This document shows positions 1-11,500 of a stretch of DNA of 37,083 bases, in pieces. The first letter of the stretch is position 1. Each line of letters opens with the position of its first letter. The DNA comes from Fragilaria crotonensis. Taxonomy: Eukaryota > Bacillariophyta > Fragilariophyceae > Fragilariales > Fragilariaceae. The stretch covers positions 1 through 37,083 of the forward strand of contig JAKSYS010000624.1 in assembly GCA_022925895.1 (NCBI GenBank). Direction: 5' to 3'. The notes under the pieces were generated by a model. The model saw only the letters and a program-made list of their open reading frames with translations, made no database searches and had not been told where the DNA came from. The position numbers and the translations under genes were made by a program.

Positions 1-430
1 ACATTGTTATGGATATATGTAATATGAATATCTTGTACTGTACTGTACATATAGAAGTTCACTATGTCATACTATCATACGAGTAACGCATTATTTTATA
101 AAAGCTGATCATGATATACAGGAAGAGAATTGTATGGGAGTACTGTATGGGAGTACTTGGAGGACTTTTTACTGTACGTGTTGCTTTACTAAAGGCTACA
201 AGGTAGGAGTAGATATCTCTATACAGAGATGGATACATTTCATGGGATCATCGAGTTGAATGGCAGACGTATCGTACGAAAAAGTGAATGACGGGCGTGT
301 ATGGATACATACACGGATTTTCTCAGGGCATGAACCAGGTATCAAATGGCGTGTTAATGTATGTTTGGTTATTGGATTTTGGTGAAGCCAAACACCAGAA
401 CGAACATTAAAACAACAACAACACAGGATA
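1..430. other. Upstream spacer, no gene recognised
   Basis: AT-rich sequence with several GTAC-centred words. A 13-base unit (TGTATGGGAGTAC) is tandemly doubled at about 131-156. The last 60 bases before 431 are A/C-rich and probably form the 5' leader of the secreted protein gene. No convincing reading frame is seen. Confidence 0.6.
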
Positions 431-1916
431 ATGAAGCATCGTTTCATTACTGCCGCTTCCTCGCTGCTCGTTGCTGTGCACTTGATGTTGGTGCCTGGAG
501 TATTGTCTCAGTCCACCGGTAGTGCGAGCTGCTTCACCAACCTGACTCTGATTTTCGAAGCTGAACTTGCAGTAACAGATCTTTCAGTCGCTAGAAAGTA
601 CATCTTATGTCCCAACACTAAATTCGTTCCATCGTTGATGTTGAGGTCTAATGCGACTGCTCTATGCGGAGAAGACGGTTCCTCTGCGAACTCTTGTGTC
701 ATCGAGCAAGGGGATCCGGTGGCCGACGGGACAATTGTTGCCATTTCAATTGGAACGTACGAGGTTGGTGTCACAAATGACACTGTTGTCGAAAACGTCG
801 TCGTACAAGGCGTTACTGTGGACTTTATCTCTGCTTCGCTCGATCCTGCTGTTATTCCGGTCATTGTTGGGCTTCAAAAAGGCGATGTTACCTTCAAGGA
901 CTGCATCTTTAGCAACCTGCAGGGAGAGCCAATGTTTCTCCTCAGTCAATACATTACTGAAGGTTCTTCTCCACAACCGGTATCATTTACGTTTGACTCT
1001 TGTCGCTTTGAGGTGCGTTTTCGAATTTGAACCTCGAACAATGCATAGCTCTGTTGTTTCTCATTCACTCAATCACACATTTCGTTTGCCTCAGGATAAT
1101 TTCCCGCCTGAGATGCCACAGCTAGAAGAAGGGTTGTCCTTGTTGAAATTTTCTGCACTGGATCCTTTCCAAGGTCTGCCATTTGAAGGCACCCTCGATG
1201 TTTTTCTCATCAACAACGTCTTTATCGGCAATGACTTCGCGGTCGAGAATGATGATGTGGTAAGTCCCTCGATTTGTGTCGTTTGACGTACGAAATTGTC
1301 AAATTGCCGCTGCAACGCTAACTGGTACCCACATCAATGCATCTGATGCGCTTTCTAGTTGTATCGCTCTATGATTGCCTTCAGCAGTACAGGTGAACTC
1401 CGATTGGAGGATAATTGCTTCATCAACTCTCCAGTCTCGCTATTCAACGCATCATCCGTCGTTGTTCTCAGCAACAAGCCTACTGTCAAGTCTGTCAACA
1501 ATTTCCTCGATGTGGTGCAGACGGAACTTCCATGTCCCTTCATGTTGGACCTTAACGAGGATAGTAGTGTGACATGCCGCTCTGGTGTTGTGTTCAATGC
1601 CAGTACTTGCGCCAGTGATGCTTCCTTCACACTGACACCCGCCACTACCGAGGCACCGACTCCTCCACCTACAACCACGGCCAGCCCTGCTGCAGTCCCA
1701 CCGGCTGTCCCACCGGCTGCAGCACCCACGGCAGCACCCGCCAAAGACGAGTTCTGCCTCCGATCCTCATTTCTTAATGTCCTTGTTCGGCATGAACGCA
1801 GTATCAACCTCGATGGCGTTTACTGGATTGGTCACCATTATGTTTGTTTGCGAGATGATGATGATGATTTAAATTTCTTTGGCAATTTGTGTGGAAATTT
1901 GTGTTGGTTCGCATGA
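431..1916 (+). CDS. Secreted beta-helix (pectin-lyase-fold-like) protein, three exons
   Basis: Exons are 431-1012, 1095-1259 and 1359 onward, joined by GT-AG introns of 82 and 99 bases, all phase 0. The ATG at 431 opens a hydrophobic signal peptide (residues about 5-27, ending near VLSQS). The body carries the pattern LCPNTKF, then CGEDGSSANSCVI, then short strand-like V/I-rich turns (VVQGVTV, DVTFKDCIF). This resembles the right-handed beta-helix secreted family abundant in diatoms; that assignment is from memory of the family. Residues near 360-395 form a Pro/Thr/Ala-rich linker. In the frame as read, the last 56 residues after AAPTAAPAK look unlike a domain and end at 1916. One base over, the sequence reads a hydrophobic tail ending at 1872, so a frameshift near 1746 is possible. 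A polysaccharide- or cell-wall-related role is a guess. Confidence 0.7.
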
Positions 1917-2467
1917 CCAGGTTTGGTAATTGGTATAGCATGGACGCCAAGGAATTCGGAAAATGAAAAATTTCATCTAGTTCCCTTCGCGTACATCCAT
2001 AATGGTATTATGCCTCCAAACTACGCCGATTACATTGCCTTGGTAGTATGCCGCACAAGTGTACTAATGGTAGGAGATTATGGTGTGGATGTGTGAATGT
2101 AATCCACGGTAGGCCCATTCATGCACATCCATAATGTTACGTTGGCTCAAGACTACGCCGAGTACATTGCTTTGGTAGTCTGCCGCAAACGTGTACTACT
2201 GGTATGAGATTTAGACGTGAAGTTACACTTCAATGCAAAACGTTGCTGGCAATTGGCACGGTTCCCTTCCGGTAGTAGGCCTGATTTCGGTCTCAATTGG
2301 AAGCGATCGATTGTCCAGAACCCTCGCAATTGTCAGAGCGGAGTGCCCTCGATCGGCTGGAGCAAGTACTCGATGAGTTTGTAGCAGTACCTGGTAGTAC
2401 TACCGGTAGTACCAGTACCCGATGAAAAGAAAACAAGACCACTGTTTCTGCCATACTTCGCGGGAAG
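1917..2467. other. Spacer with a two-copy diverged direct repeat
   Basis: No gene is recognised. About 85 bases starting with ACATCCATAATG occur at 1993-2077 and again at 2125-2209, a period of 132 bases, with clear point differences. At 2394-2409 lies a 16-base perfect palindrome, GTACTACCGGTAGTAC. The same core recurs upstream of the ankyrin gene at 34759-34778. Confidence 0.55.
2460..2467. repeat. Target-site duplication, left copy (hAT MITE)
   Basis: GCGGGAAG directly abuts the CAGGG terminus at 2468 and is repeated exactly at 3091-3098. Confidence 0.85.
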
Positions 2468-3090
2468 CAGGGGTGGCACGTTAGGTTTTTCGATTAGGTT
2501 TTTGCTTAGGTTTTTGGCAAAAACCTAATGGTTCTAAAACTCAAGGTTTTTGGTTTTTGGGTTTTTGCTCTGGTTTTAAGGGAGAATTCCGGATTCCATG
2601 TCATGGGTGAACGACGTATTCTGGATTTTGGAGTGTTTTGCGTCTGGTATCTTGCATATTGCAGACGCAATACTGTATGCCTATTTGCAATACGCACTAA
2701 TCATTAAGATGAAACAGCCTGCACGATGCAAAGGTAGAGAAGCTGGTTTACATCAAGACCAACTATATCTTCTTTCGCGATTGCAACTGGATATCTGATG
2801 ATGCTGATCTTGTTGCCAATGCTGACGATGCTTCTCAATACCAGGACCCGGCTGGTCGCCATCGCGGCAACTGCAAACGAGAGACATGGCGGCTTTATCC
2901 GAGTTTCGAGTACTAGTATGAGCTTCTACTATACACTGTACGTCTCAGACGTCAGCTGTACGCTGTATTAGGTACTAGCCACTACGTACACTAAGTTCAA
3001 AAACCTAAATTTAGGTTTTTTCTAGGTTTTTGCCCAAAAACCCAAAAACCTAATCTTGATTTTGAAAACTTTAGGTTTTTGCCAGCCCTG
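2468..3090. mobile_element. Non-autonomous hAT-type DNA transposon (MITE), 623 bp
   Basis: The left end is CAGGGGTGGCA (2468-2478). The right end, read on the other strand, is CAGGGCTGGCA (3080-3090), a 10/11 match. Identical 8-base copies of GCGGGAAG flank it at 2460-2467 and 3091-3098. The 8-base target duplication and the CAGGG-type inverted repeats are the known signature of the hAT superfamily. Both ends carry clusters of AGGTTTTT or its complement (about 2481-2575 and 2998-3080), as expected of subterminal transposase-binding repeats. The interior (about 2590-2990) has no transposase-like frame, so mobility would depend on a transposase supplied elsewhere. Confidence 0.85.
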
Positions 3091-3098
3091 GCGGGAAG
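3091..3098. repeat. Target-site duplication, right copy (hAT MITE)
   Basis: GCGGGAAG directly follows the terminal CCCTG at 3090 and matches 2460-2467 exactly. Confidence 0.85.
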
Positions 3099-6000
3099 GC
3101 ATGCCGCTGTGTTTGTTTAGATATTCATAGTAGATAGTAGAGTACGACGGTAGATGAACAGTACCGGTCGACAAACTACTCTGACGGGCCCTCGTCTTGT
3201 GCACGGTCGAAGAATGCAAGTACTTTGGCCTGGTACGTAAGCACCGACCCCATAGACCGGTACTGTACTGACGTACTGTCTAATGCAATTTCCTATACTG
3301 AATACTGAACGAAATCAGTGGCTGGTGGCTGCCTATGGATCGGTACTGTTACTAATTCTTTCTTACCCGTGTCGCAACATCATATGTGCTTCTTGTAGAA
3401 AATTCAATGAGGGCTCCAGAGATACCCTTAAATCACAGATATCCCCAAGGGTTTTCTATGGACTAATCGAGACGTTGTGCGGTAGCTCGGGAACTACAAG
3501 CGTCGGCGCCTTGTACCTTGGATCCCGGTTTCTCACTTAAAAAACGAGACCACTGCTGCCATACCTACCCGATTCAATTTACTTTCCACCATTGCCCCCG
3601 TCGTGTATACCGTACGGCTAGGTGCGAGTGGCTGCTTGATTTTTGTATTTACTCATTGAAGTCGCCCATAAACTCGTTGGCTAACAGATTACATGAGAAA
3701 CGAGGCACACTGCATGATACCGTACCGGTGCAAGGATGTACTCGTACTAGAGTTCTTTTTGCGTTGCCTCAATGTGGAAGATGAGCAGAAACGCTCGTCG
3801 ACGTCACTCCTCGAAGAGACTCGAAGAGTACAAGTACCAGGTCCTTGGAGTCGTACTCGAGTACTCGACAACTGTCGGAGTAGTACTGACTGCGATACTC
3901 CGGAGTATCTGAGTAGACTGCTTTAGGTTTGTGGGGATTCGAATGGTGTGGTACTATGATACCTTGTCTTGAACTGTGTTGCTGTAATGAGGAACGTCAA
4001 GTACCGCAGAGACATGTTAAGTTTCATCTTGGAATACAAGTATACAAGTACACAAGTGCCATGATCGAGGTGTCACAGCCAAGACATGAATTGTTCAAGT
4101 TGAACTCGCCATGCTGTGTTCGAGTGGACTTCGATGCGCAACGTCAACACAAGAAAATCTTAGTAGGAACTGTAATACTCCAGTACTTGGTATCACAGTA
4201 CTCGAGTACAAGGTTCTGGCGTTCAACGGTATCGGTATACTACTCGAATCTGAAACACCTTGAAGCCGAATTGAACGCTTCATCGAATTCCCATTTTGTT
4301 GCAGCCACAAAGGTCGTATCTCGGACTAATTTTTTTCTTTCCATGCGAAACTCCTTGTCACGCCATGTTGCTACGTAGTGCAGTACTGTAGTACCAGGTC
4401 ACATTTTGGAACAGTACTAGACAGATTCGTTTCTAAGCTTCACCGGTTTTGCAAGACTCCACCACTTCCGGTAGGTCCATTGAGTCTGCACTTTACGTGG
4501 TATGATATGTCAAACAAGGTCCAAGATAGTAGTACTATACCAGTGTTCTCAATGTAAGACGCCTGTTTTGCGAAGTCCTGGACTTCTGTCGAAAGCGTCC
4601 AACGGGTCTCTATCCTTCGATTGGCGTGTCTACGGCTAACAAATGAGAACTACGGAGTAATAATTCACCGTACTTCTACATGCGTGATACTGCAGTGTTA
4701 TATACGTACTGTACGGCGTATAAGTACTGGTACTTGTCATCCGTTCTACAAGTAACAAGGGAGTTCTATTTTCGTAGGACTTCTCGCCAACATCCTGAGT
4801 CATGGGTTGCCCGGGTTTCAGTTGCTTGGGCCTTGAATTGCGAGAAATTCGATCGTGCCATCAACTCGCTACGTGCATGGCACCTCGTCCACGACAAAAT
4901 CAACTTGAACTTGTATAAAATTAGCAGGATCACCAACGAATCAAGGTTCCGAGGTTCTCGTTCGAGATTCAAGCCAATCGCGACGTGTTCCGAGTGTATA
5001 TAATCGTTCTCACAACAAACGCCACAAGCACAACGAAAACGTACAGAACAAACATCAACGTTGCATTCAGCATCCATACACAGAACCTGAAGAAAGGGAT
5101 CGATATAATAAAGCAAAGAAGCATTCGATACAACCCAGCGATGAGATACCACAGCACTGCATCGTGCATGAAGAAGTCAAGTTCCACAAACGTGTCGGCA
5201 CGATGGCTAAACATGACAAACGCTTCCTTCAATTCGACAAAACCTCCATCAATCAATAATCGACATCCATCTACAACGTGGACGGTTCCAAAAATCCAAG
5301 ACAAGAAACTTCTCGGTGAATTGCGAAAAGAATTAGGACTTTCGACGTCCGTCAAGAAACTGCCCTTCCACAGAAGGCCGCGTCACTGCGGGTCTTCAGC
5401 AATGACGAGAAATCGAAGAAAATCTTGGCCACCAATGTCAGCGAAGGAAGTATCTGCATTCCTCGTCGACGAGACAGTACTACATGCCCTGAAGTTATAG
5501 AACTGTATCGTCAGAGTCAAGTAACCGTTAGGATACTTATACTTTTGTACTTTTGCCATTCGTACATCCTCAACAATTGATCAACCGAAGAGGGTAGTAG
5601 CATTAATATTTTGCCCGGCAGTCTTCGCGGAAAGCTTCTGAAGACTAGTTCCGCGTAGGTGCAGACCCGAATTGGTAGAAGTAGCCCACACACTCCTTAG
5701 ACATGCAATTACTCTCCGTGTGAGTAAGGTAGCAATGCTTCTAGACTGGAGCCGAAGCCCATGCACGCATTTGGCGGCCTTCCTTGTGTTACATTCTACC
5801 GCTAGTACGTACTGTTGGAATACTTCAATCTTCAACATTATTGAGTTCTGCTTGCGTGGTTGTGACTGTGAACCGCCTATCGCGTTCTACTCGAGTAATG
5901 AATACCCCAGTAGCTTTTACTACAGTACTGTACTCTGAGCTCCGCGCACTGCAGTCTAAAATGTGGAGAACAAGTAGCACTCGACTACAATTGTACAAAA

Positions 6001-6788
6001 CAGAATACAGTACCCGGTACTCCAGTATACTTCGCAGACGACAGCACCGAGTACTGTGGACTATGTACTGTAGCACTCGGAGCTCGGAGGACCATAGAGT
6101 ATGACCTCTCGAGTATTCGTACTTCATACTTGTGTCCAATCCTGCGATAATATAGTTCAGTACCAGGTACAAGTACTTTAAAAAATGTCCTCTGTTTCGA
6201 GAAATATAGCATCGCAAAATACATATCATACGAATCTTGTCCTACTCCTACTAGCACGCGTGTCCAAATACGGCACATCGTACCAGTAGTCAGTAGGAAA
6301 CAGTACTTCCATACAAACCTTTGGGCAATGGCAAATGGCTGGCTCGATTGAACGGACATACAAGGGCTCCCATTCCTATTTGCGTAGATATGCATAGTAC
6401 CCAGGAGTACTTCTGATTTATTGTATACATACATATATATCTATCATTCTCTAGGAAATATACACAATACACAGTACATACTCGTATATGTGTCTACGAC
6501 GCATGCCAGGCAATGGTCATCGTGAACCTTGGTATGTGTCGTTCAATGCTGGCCATTGGCATCGATCTGCTGAAGCTCATCCGGATTCTCGAGCAAACAA
6601 ATTTACATGCACGTAGTATTACAGTGCTTGTAGTTGACTCGTAGCACTACTATTTGAAGACAAAAAGCATTGAATTGGTGCATAAATTATCGAGGCTTTC
6701 TTCTCCCTTCGTCCATCGTCCATCGTCTAATAGCGTGATTATCTGAGACTCTGCGATTGTCATCTACTCGAGTATATGCTCTCCCAGT
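3099..6788. other. Gene-poor spacer rich in GTAC palindromes
   Basis: About 3.7 kb with no gene I can support. Open frames here are short, have no recognisable domains and overlap on opposite strands. GTAC is strongly over-represented: I count about 27 between 3121 and 4500, against 3 in the 1491-base SET gene. Words such as AGTACT, GGTACTGTACTG and CTCGAGTAC recur. A possible helicase remnant lies at 5341-5505. The final about 100 bases before 6789 should hold the promoter and leader of the SET gene. Confidence 0.5.
5341..5505 (+). pseudogene. Possible remnant of a DEAH-box RNA helicase (motif V region)
   Basis: In the frame starting at 5347 the translation includes LPQKAASLRVFSN, then SKKILATNVSEGSICIP. 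This resembles DEAH helicases, in which a run ending QRVF is followed by motif V of the type ATNIAETSLTIP. Upstream in the same frame there are stops at about 5257 and 5323, and no other helicase motif was found. If real, it is a short decayed fragment. The match is short and made by eye, so the call is weak. Confidence 0.25.
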
Positions 6789-8279
6789 ATGAGTGGTATT
6801 CACATGATTGATGATGATGGTAACAGTCTTGTTACAATTGAAAGCTTGTTGGATGACGTTGAAACTCTCCTTGCAAGTGCCGAGAATCCTGAGCAGCCTC
6901 CTCGGCCAAATTTATCTCTCCCGACTGATGCTCGCTGCAGAGGTAACCCATTTGAAATTATGACACTGAATGACAATGGAATAAAAGGACGTGGTTGGTT
7001 CGCGAAACAAGATATTGATGCAGGAACTGTTCTTGTTTGTGAAAAACCATTGGCCATGGTGATGGACTGGCAAGATCCTTCTCTACTACAAGCAGAATCA
7101 GACTTGGACGATCAAGGCCTAGAAGACTTTGAAAGAGACCCAGAAAACCTGGAAATGCAGGAACACGAGTCTGGTCTGTCAAAACTCAACGAAGTTCTAT
7201 TGCTTGACCTTTTGCGTCAAATTGCTCTGAATGTATCACTCTGGACCGAACAAATATCAAATCTCTTTCCTAGAACTGAAGATGATCTAGAAGGTCTTGA
7301 TTTGTGGGATTGCAACGATGAGAATACATTCTGTCAATTTGAACAACTCATGGAGGATCTCCAACATACCACTCCATTGACACTGGCTGACATCGAACAA
7401 ATTCGAAAACGGCTACCACTCGTGGTCCGGTACAACGTTCTCAGTGCCGAAACCTCTCCCGAACTCATGGTACACCCAAGTCCTCAGGGATACTCGGCCT
7501 TGTCCGGCACGGCTCTTTATTACTTGCCATCCTTTTTCAATCATGATTGTCAACCAAATGCCTCACGATTTGCTATTGGGGATATTATTTGGATTGTGGC
7601 CAATCAGCACATCAAGGCAGGAGAGGAAGTGTGCATATCCTATCTAGAACACGAAGTCTTGTGTGAACCAGCCGAGATTCGTACCAGCATGCTGAATATG
7701 GATTTTGCAGAACCCGAACAGGACGGACAGGAAGAAATTGATGGTGAAGGACCCTACGAACCAGTCGTCGATGCAGATGTTCAGAATGAATTGATGCAAA
7801 TGGATCCAATGGAACGTCTCACGACACTCGATGGATTGATCCAGCAAGCCTTGGGAGAAGCAGTTGCCGAGGAGGAAGAAGATGATTTAGCCGGAGCTCC
7901 ATGGTTCGAATGTGATGTTCAAAATTTGCGCATCCTCAAGGCTTTGACATTGGACAGTATGGGACGATTGCAGGATGCGCTGCCCTTGTGGGAGGCGTGT
8001 GTTGTCTTTGCCGAAACCAAACTGCCACCGAATGACGAATCTGCCGTTGTGGTCCATGTTCAGGCTGCGTTGTGTGCCTTTCAATCTGGAGCACAATCCA
8101 GAGCGAAGCAGCATGCCGCCAGAGCTTTGGAAATTCACAACGTTTTGTTTGGTGGCGGCGTGAAGCGATTTCGTCGCCGTTATCAAAGAGAATTCCAACT
8201 GGCCTTGCGTCCCACATTCATCGGAGGGGGACCAGACGTTCTGTGGCCGATTGCGTTTTCTGGCATAGAGGGAAAGTGA
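6789..8279 (+). CDS. SET-domain protein with C-terminal TPR-like region (SMYD-like)
   Basis: Single-exon gene of 496 residues; the ATG at 6789 is the first in frame. A split SET domain is visible. The N-terminal half (about 54-95) has GIKGRGWFAKQDIDAGTVL. The core (about 240-290) has the cofactor-binding NHDCQPN at 251-257 and GEEVCISYLE at 278-287. The acidic insert between them (about 95-235) lacks the paired Cys/His of a MYND zinc finger, unlike classical SMYD proteins. The C-terminus (about 380-475) is helical with Ala/Leu spacing like TPRs. The family transfers methyl groups from S-adenosylmethionine to lysines in histones or other proteins; the substrate here is unknown. The downstream ISWI gene is convergent, 273 bases away. 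Confidence 0.85.
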   Translation: MSGIHMIDDDGNSLVTIESLLDDVETLLASAENPEQPPRPNLSLPTDARCRGNPFEIMTLNDNGIKGRGWFAKQDIDAGTVLVCEKPLAMVMDWQDPSLLQAESDLDDQGLEDFERDPENLEMQEHESGLSKLNEVLLLDLLRQIALNVSLWTEQISNLFPRTEDDLEGLDLWDCNDENTFCQFEQLMEDLQHTTPLTLADIEQIRKRLPLVVRYNVLSAETSPELMVHPSPQGYSALSGTALYYLPSFFNHDCQPNASRFAIGDIIWIVANQHIKAGEEVCISYLEHEVLCEPAEIRTSMLNMDFAEPEQDGQEEIDGEGPYEPVVDADVQNELMQMDPMERLTTLDGLIQQALGEAVAEEEEDDLAGAPWFECDVQNLRILKALTLDSMGRLQDALPLWEACVVFAETKLPPNDESAVVVHVQAALCAFQSGAQSRAKQHAARALEIHNVLFGGGVKRFRRRYQREFQLALRPTFIGGGPDVLWPIAFSGIEGK

Positions 8280-8552
8280 GGAGACTAGTGGAGGTCGAGT
8301 ATTAGTTGCTAACTAGTACCATACAATTTCGATTGTTCACTCTTGAAAGTGTATTGCTTGACACATTGCATTCCGGGTCAACAAACGGAGCGATTAGTAG
8401 ATGTCTATATTTCAAATTACCATGTCTGGTCATGGTGCAGGGCAAGCTCCGTCTCGTGCTTACATGGTACAATACGAGGGAACCAATATGCCGTCGAGCT
8501 CTGCTTCGGTGATTTAAACCTTCATGCAACTTTACATCACCGACTATGACTC

Positions 8553-11500
8553 TTACTCATATCTAACTTTCTTCCGAAATGGCTCTGCCTCGGCAGTCTC
8601 ATCTTCCGTTTCATCCCCATCATCGTCTCCATCTCCATGGAAATCGGCTGCATCTGACGTTCCTGATTTCACAGACGTCGTTTCGGATATCATTTCCTTC
8701 AATTGCTGGTCCTTGGCTTTTCGTTCCAGCTTCTTTTGTTCCTGCTCCTTCGCATAGATGACATCGTCTTCCGCCATCATTTTCTCCCAATTATCAGGCT
8801 TTGAATCGTCCGGGCCCAAATAAGCATAAAACTTTGGGCGGAGATAAAATTGAAATGCTCGGCCACTCTTCTTTTCAGGCGGCATGACTCCAGGTGGACA
8901 ATCCTTGGTGGTAACGTCTGAAAATTTCATGGTAACCTGACGGACACTAACGTCAGGGTAGTCCTCCACAAACTTGTTGATAAGCTTCATGCGCTGGGCG
9001 GTCCCGTTGGCGCCTATTCGCTGACAGAAATCAGGGAAAATCTCTTTCGGAATCGACATCCGTTTGTTGCCTTGCGAAGTGACGCGGGGCTTCTTCTTAA
9101 ACCAGGGATTATCTTCTTGGCGGCAGGCGGCAATGTTTTAGGGCTCGTTTTGCCAGTAAGTTTGGGAGACGGAGGTTCGTGCTTTCGCTTCTTGCTGCCT
9201 TTTCCTTTCTTTATTTCATTCTCCATCATATCGGTTTCTTTCGCAAAAAGCTCATTTCTAACCTTCAATCGTTCCTCGCACAAGCGACGAGATCGAACGT
9301 CAGTGCAAGCAGGACATACGCCACATTCAGGAACTTTGAGAATCGCCTTATTGATTCGCCCTTCAATGTCGTCACCGTTCGCCCCCTTCAAGATAACCAA
9401 GTGGCTTCCTTCCTTACTGTTGGGTCCGCCAGCCTTGAGAGTAATGCTACTGTAGTTAACATACTGGTCTCCTCTCAAAATCGCAGCGCGTGTTTCCTCA
9501 GCAAGATTCTTACAATTCCTGACTTGAATTTCGATCTCTCGCAAACGATCAATCATAGGCTCACGTTCACTAAGTCGTTCAGTAAGATTTTGTCTGGCCT
9601 CCTCGCTTAGGTTAGAAAGCGAAGGCAAATCCTCGCCTTGGAGCTGCAACATTCTCGCTTCTGTTTCCCACTCTTCCATTTCACGAATAGCAGCAATTGC
9701 CTTTTCTGCGGCGATAACATTGGCAGGCTTACGGCTCAGAATTGCTTTTCTCGCGCTTCACATTCCTTTTCCATCTGGCGCATTCTGTAATCAACGCGTT
9801 TCATAATCATATCGGTATTCATGCCCTGGACCATGTGCTGAAAGAGCAAGTCTTTGTCCCTGCGAAGCTCCTCTCGAACCGAATCCCAATTACCATAGCC
9901 GTACTTATCAACGGCGCACAAGAGGGCGCGGTCTTGCTCAAGCGAAAAATGGGTCGTTCCCTTGTTGGCAAACACCATCTCGGTGCGAGGATGTTCAAAT
10001 GTCGAAACAAACTGTTTGAGCAAAGCCGTGAGCTTGCGACGCTTCGCAATCTTCTTTTCCCCACGTTCAATACTACTTGACACGCGTTCCCATTCATCCT
10101 TCTTTAACTCAGTAGGTCCGTACAACCAAAACGCATTGCTGTACTCAGCAACAGCCTCTTCTGACATGTCCATATCAGCGGCAATGCTGGCTACATCGTC
10201 TCGTCCAAACTTGGCTGCAGCCTTGACAAAATGGAAGTATTGCGAACGAGTCCACTCTCCGTATCCTTCGTCAAGGAGCTCGATCTTCTCCTCGGCCAAA
10301 GCTTTGTCCAACAGCGATCGCTGCTGTTCAACAAATTCACGTGGCGGAGAGCCCCAATCTCACGGAGCATCGCATAATTTTCAAACTCGAGTTGTCCCAG
10401 TTCCAGCAGGCGCTCACGATTATAAAAGTGGTGGTCTTCCATCTGTGGCAAGCGGAGACACTTGGGCAGCTTGATGCGTTGGTTATTGACAATCATACTC
10501 TTCTTTGGTGCCATGATGGGGTTGTAGTTTGTCGGTGGGGGCGACGGTCGCGCTTGCCCAACGAGTCGTGTGCCAAAAGGCGAAGCTGATTCCTCAATTC
10601 CTTGTCACTGTAATCCACCCCCTCGAATGTTTGTGCTGCCATGCCCGCATCGAGACGAAAGTCAAGCAGGTCTCCCTTTTCAGCCTTTTGGATCTTGTCC
10701 GCCAATTCCTTGGTCTTTGCCTCTCCTCTGGCGAGGATGACATCGATGTCTTCATCCGTGATGGTTGATTCTTCGGAACGGAACACGTTATCGGCACCGA
10801 ACCGAATCGCAGCCATCATTTCCTCTTTAGATACCTTATCCTTGTCTTTGAGTCGCCCCTGTTGCACGACCATGGCATCGAGCTTAAGCTTTTGCTGAGC
10901 GCGCTCAACAATCTTTTCTTCAATGGTATTCTCAGAAACAAGACGATACACATTGACAGGTTTCTTTTGCCCCAAGCGATGGCAACGATCTTGAGCTTGC
11001 AAATCCTGTTGGGGTTCCAATCAGAATCGTAAAGAATGCACACATCCGCTGTCTGCAGGTTAATACCCAGTCCACCCGCTCTTGTCGATAGGATGAAGAC
11101 GAATTTTTCACTGTTCTCCCTGTTAAAATCGTCAATCGCCTTTTCACGATCATCGTAGTCGGTGTTTCCATCAATGCGACAATACTGGTAGCCACGCATC
11201 ACCATAAAGTCCTCGAGAATATCGAGAACACGGGTCATTTGGGTGAAAATGAGGACACGGGAGTCTCGTTCCTTCAACTTCTTCAACAGCTTGTCCACCA
11301 TGTTGAGTTTTCCACAATTCTCCACCAAGTGCTCACCAAGTGGATCAAGTGTTCGGTCTTCCATTCCTTCAAACAGGTACGGATGACCACAGCACTTGCG
11401 TAGCTGCATGACAATATTGAGGACAGCAGTTTGGTTGGCTCCACCTGCTTTGCCGATGATACTATCGAGATCGCGGAGAAGGAGCTTCTTATACAATTGC

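Noticed and set aside
2480-3080. AGGTTTTT and AAAAACCT clusters as interstitial telomere repeats
   Set aside because: The unit is irregular and occurs on both strands at the two ends of an element with inverted repeats and target duplication, so they are subterminal transposon motifs.
3283-4378. Several open frames of 77-149 codons
   Set aside because: They overlap on both strands, are rich in residues expected from GTAC/TACT words, and show no domain, signal peptide or splice logic.
5784-6472. Overlapping frames of 60-149 codons on both strands
   Set aside because: No recognisable motif; composition reflects the repeated TACT/AGTA words of the spacer.
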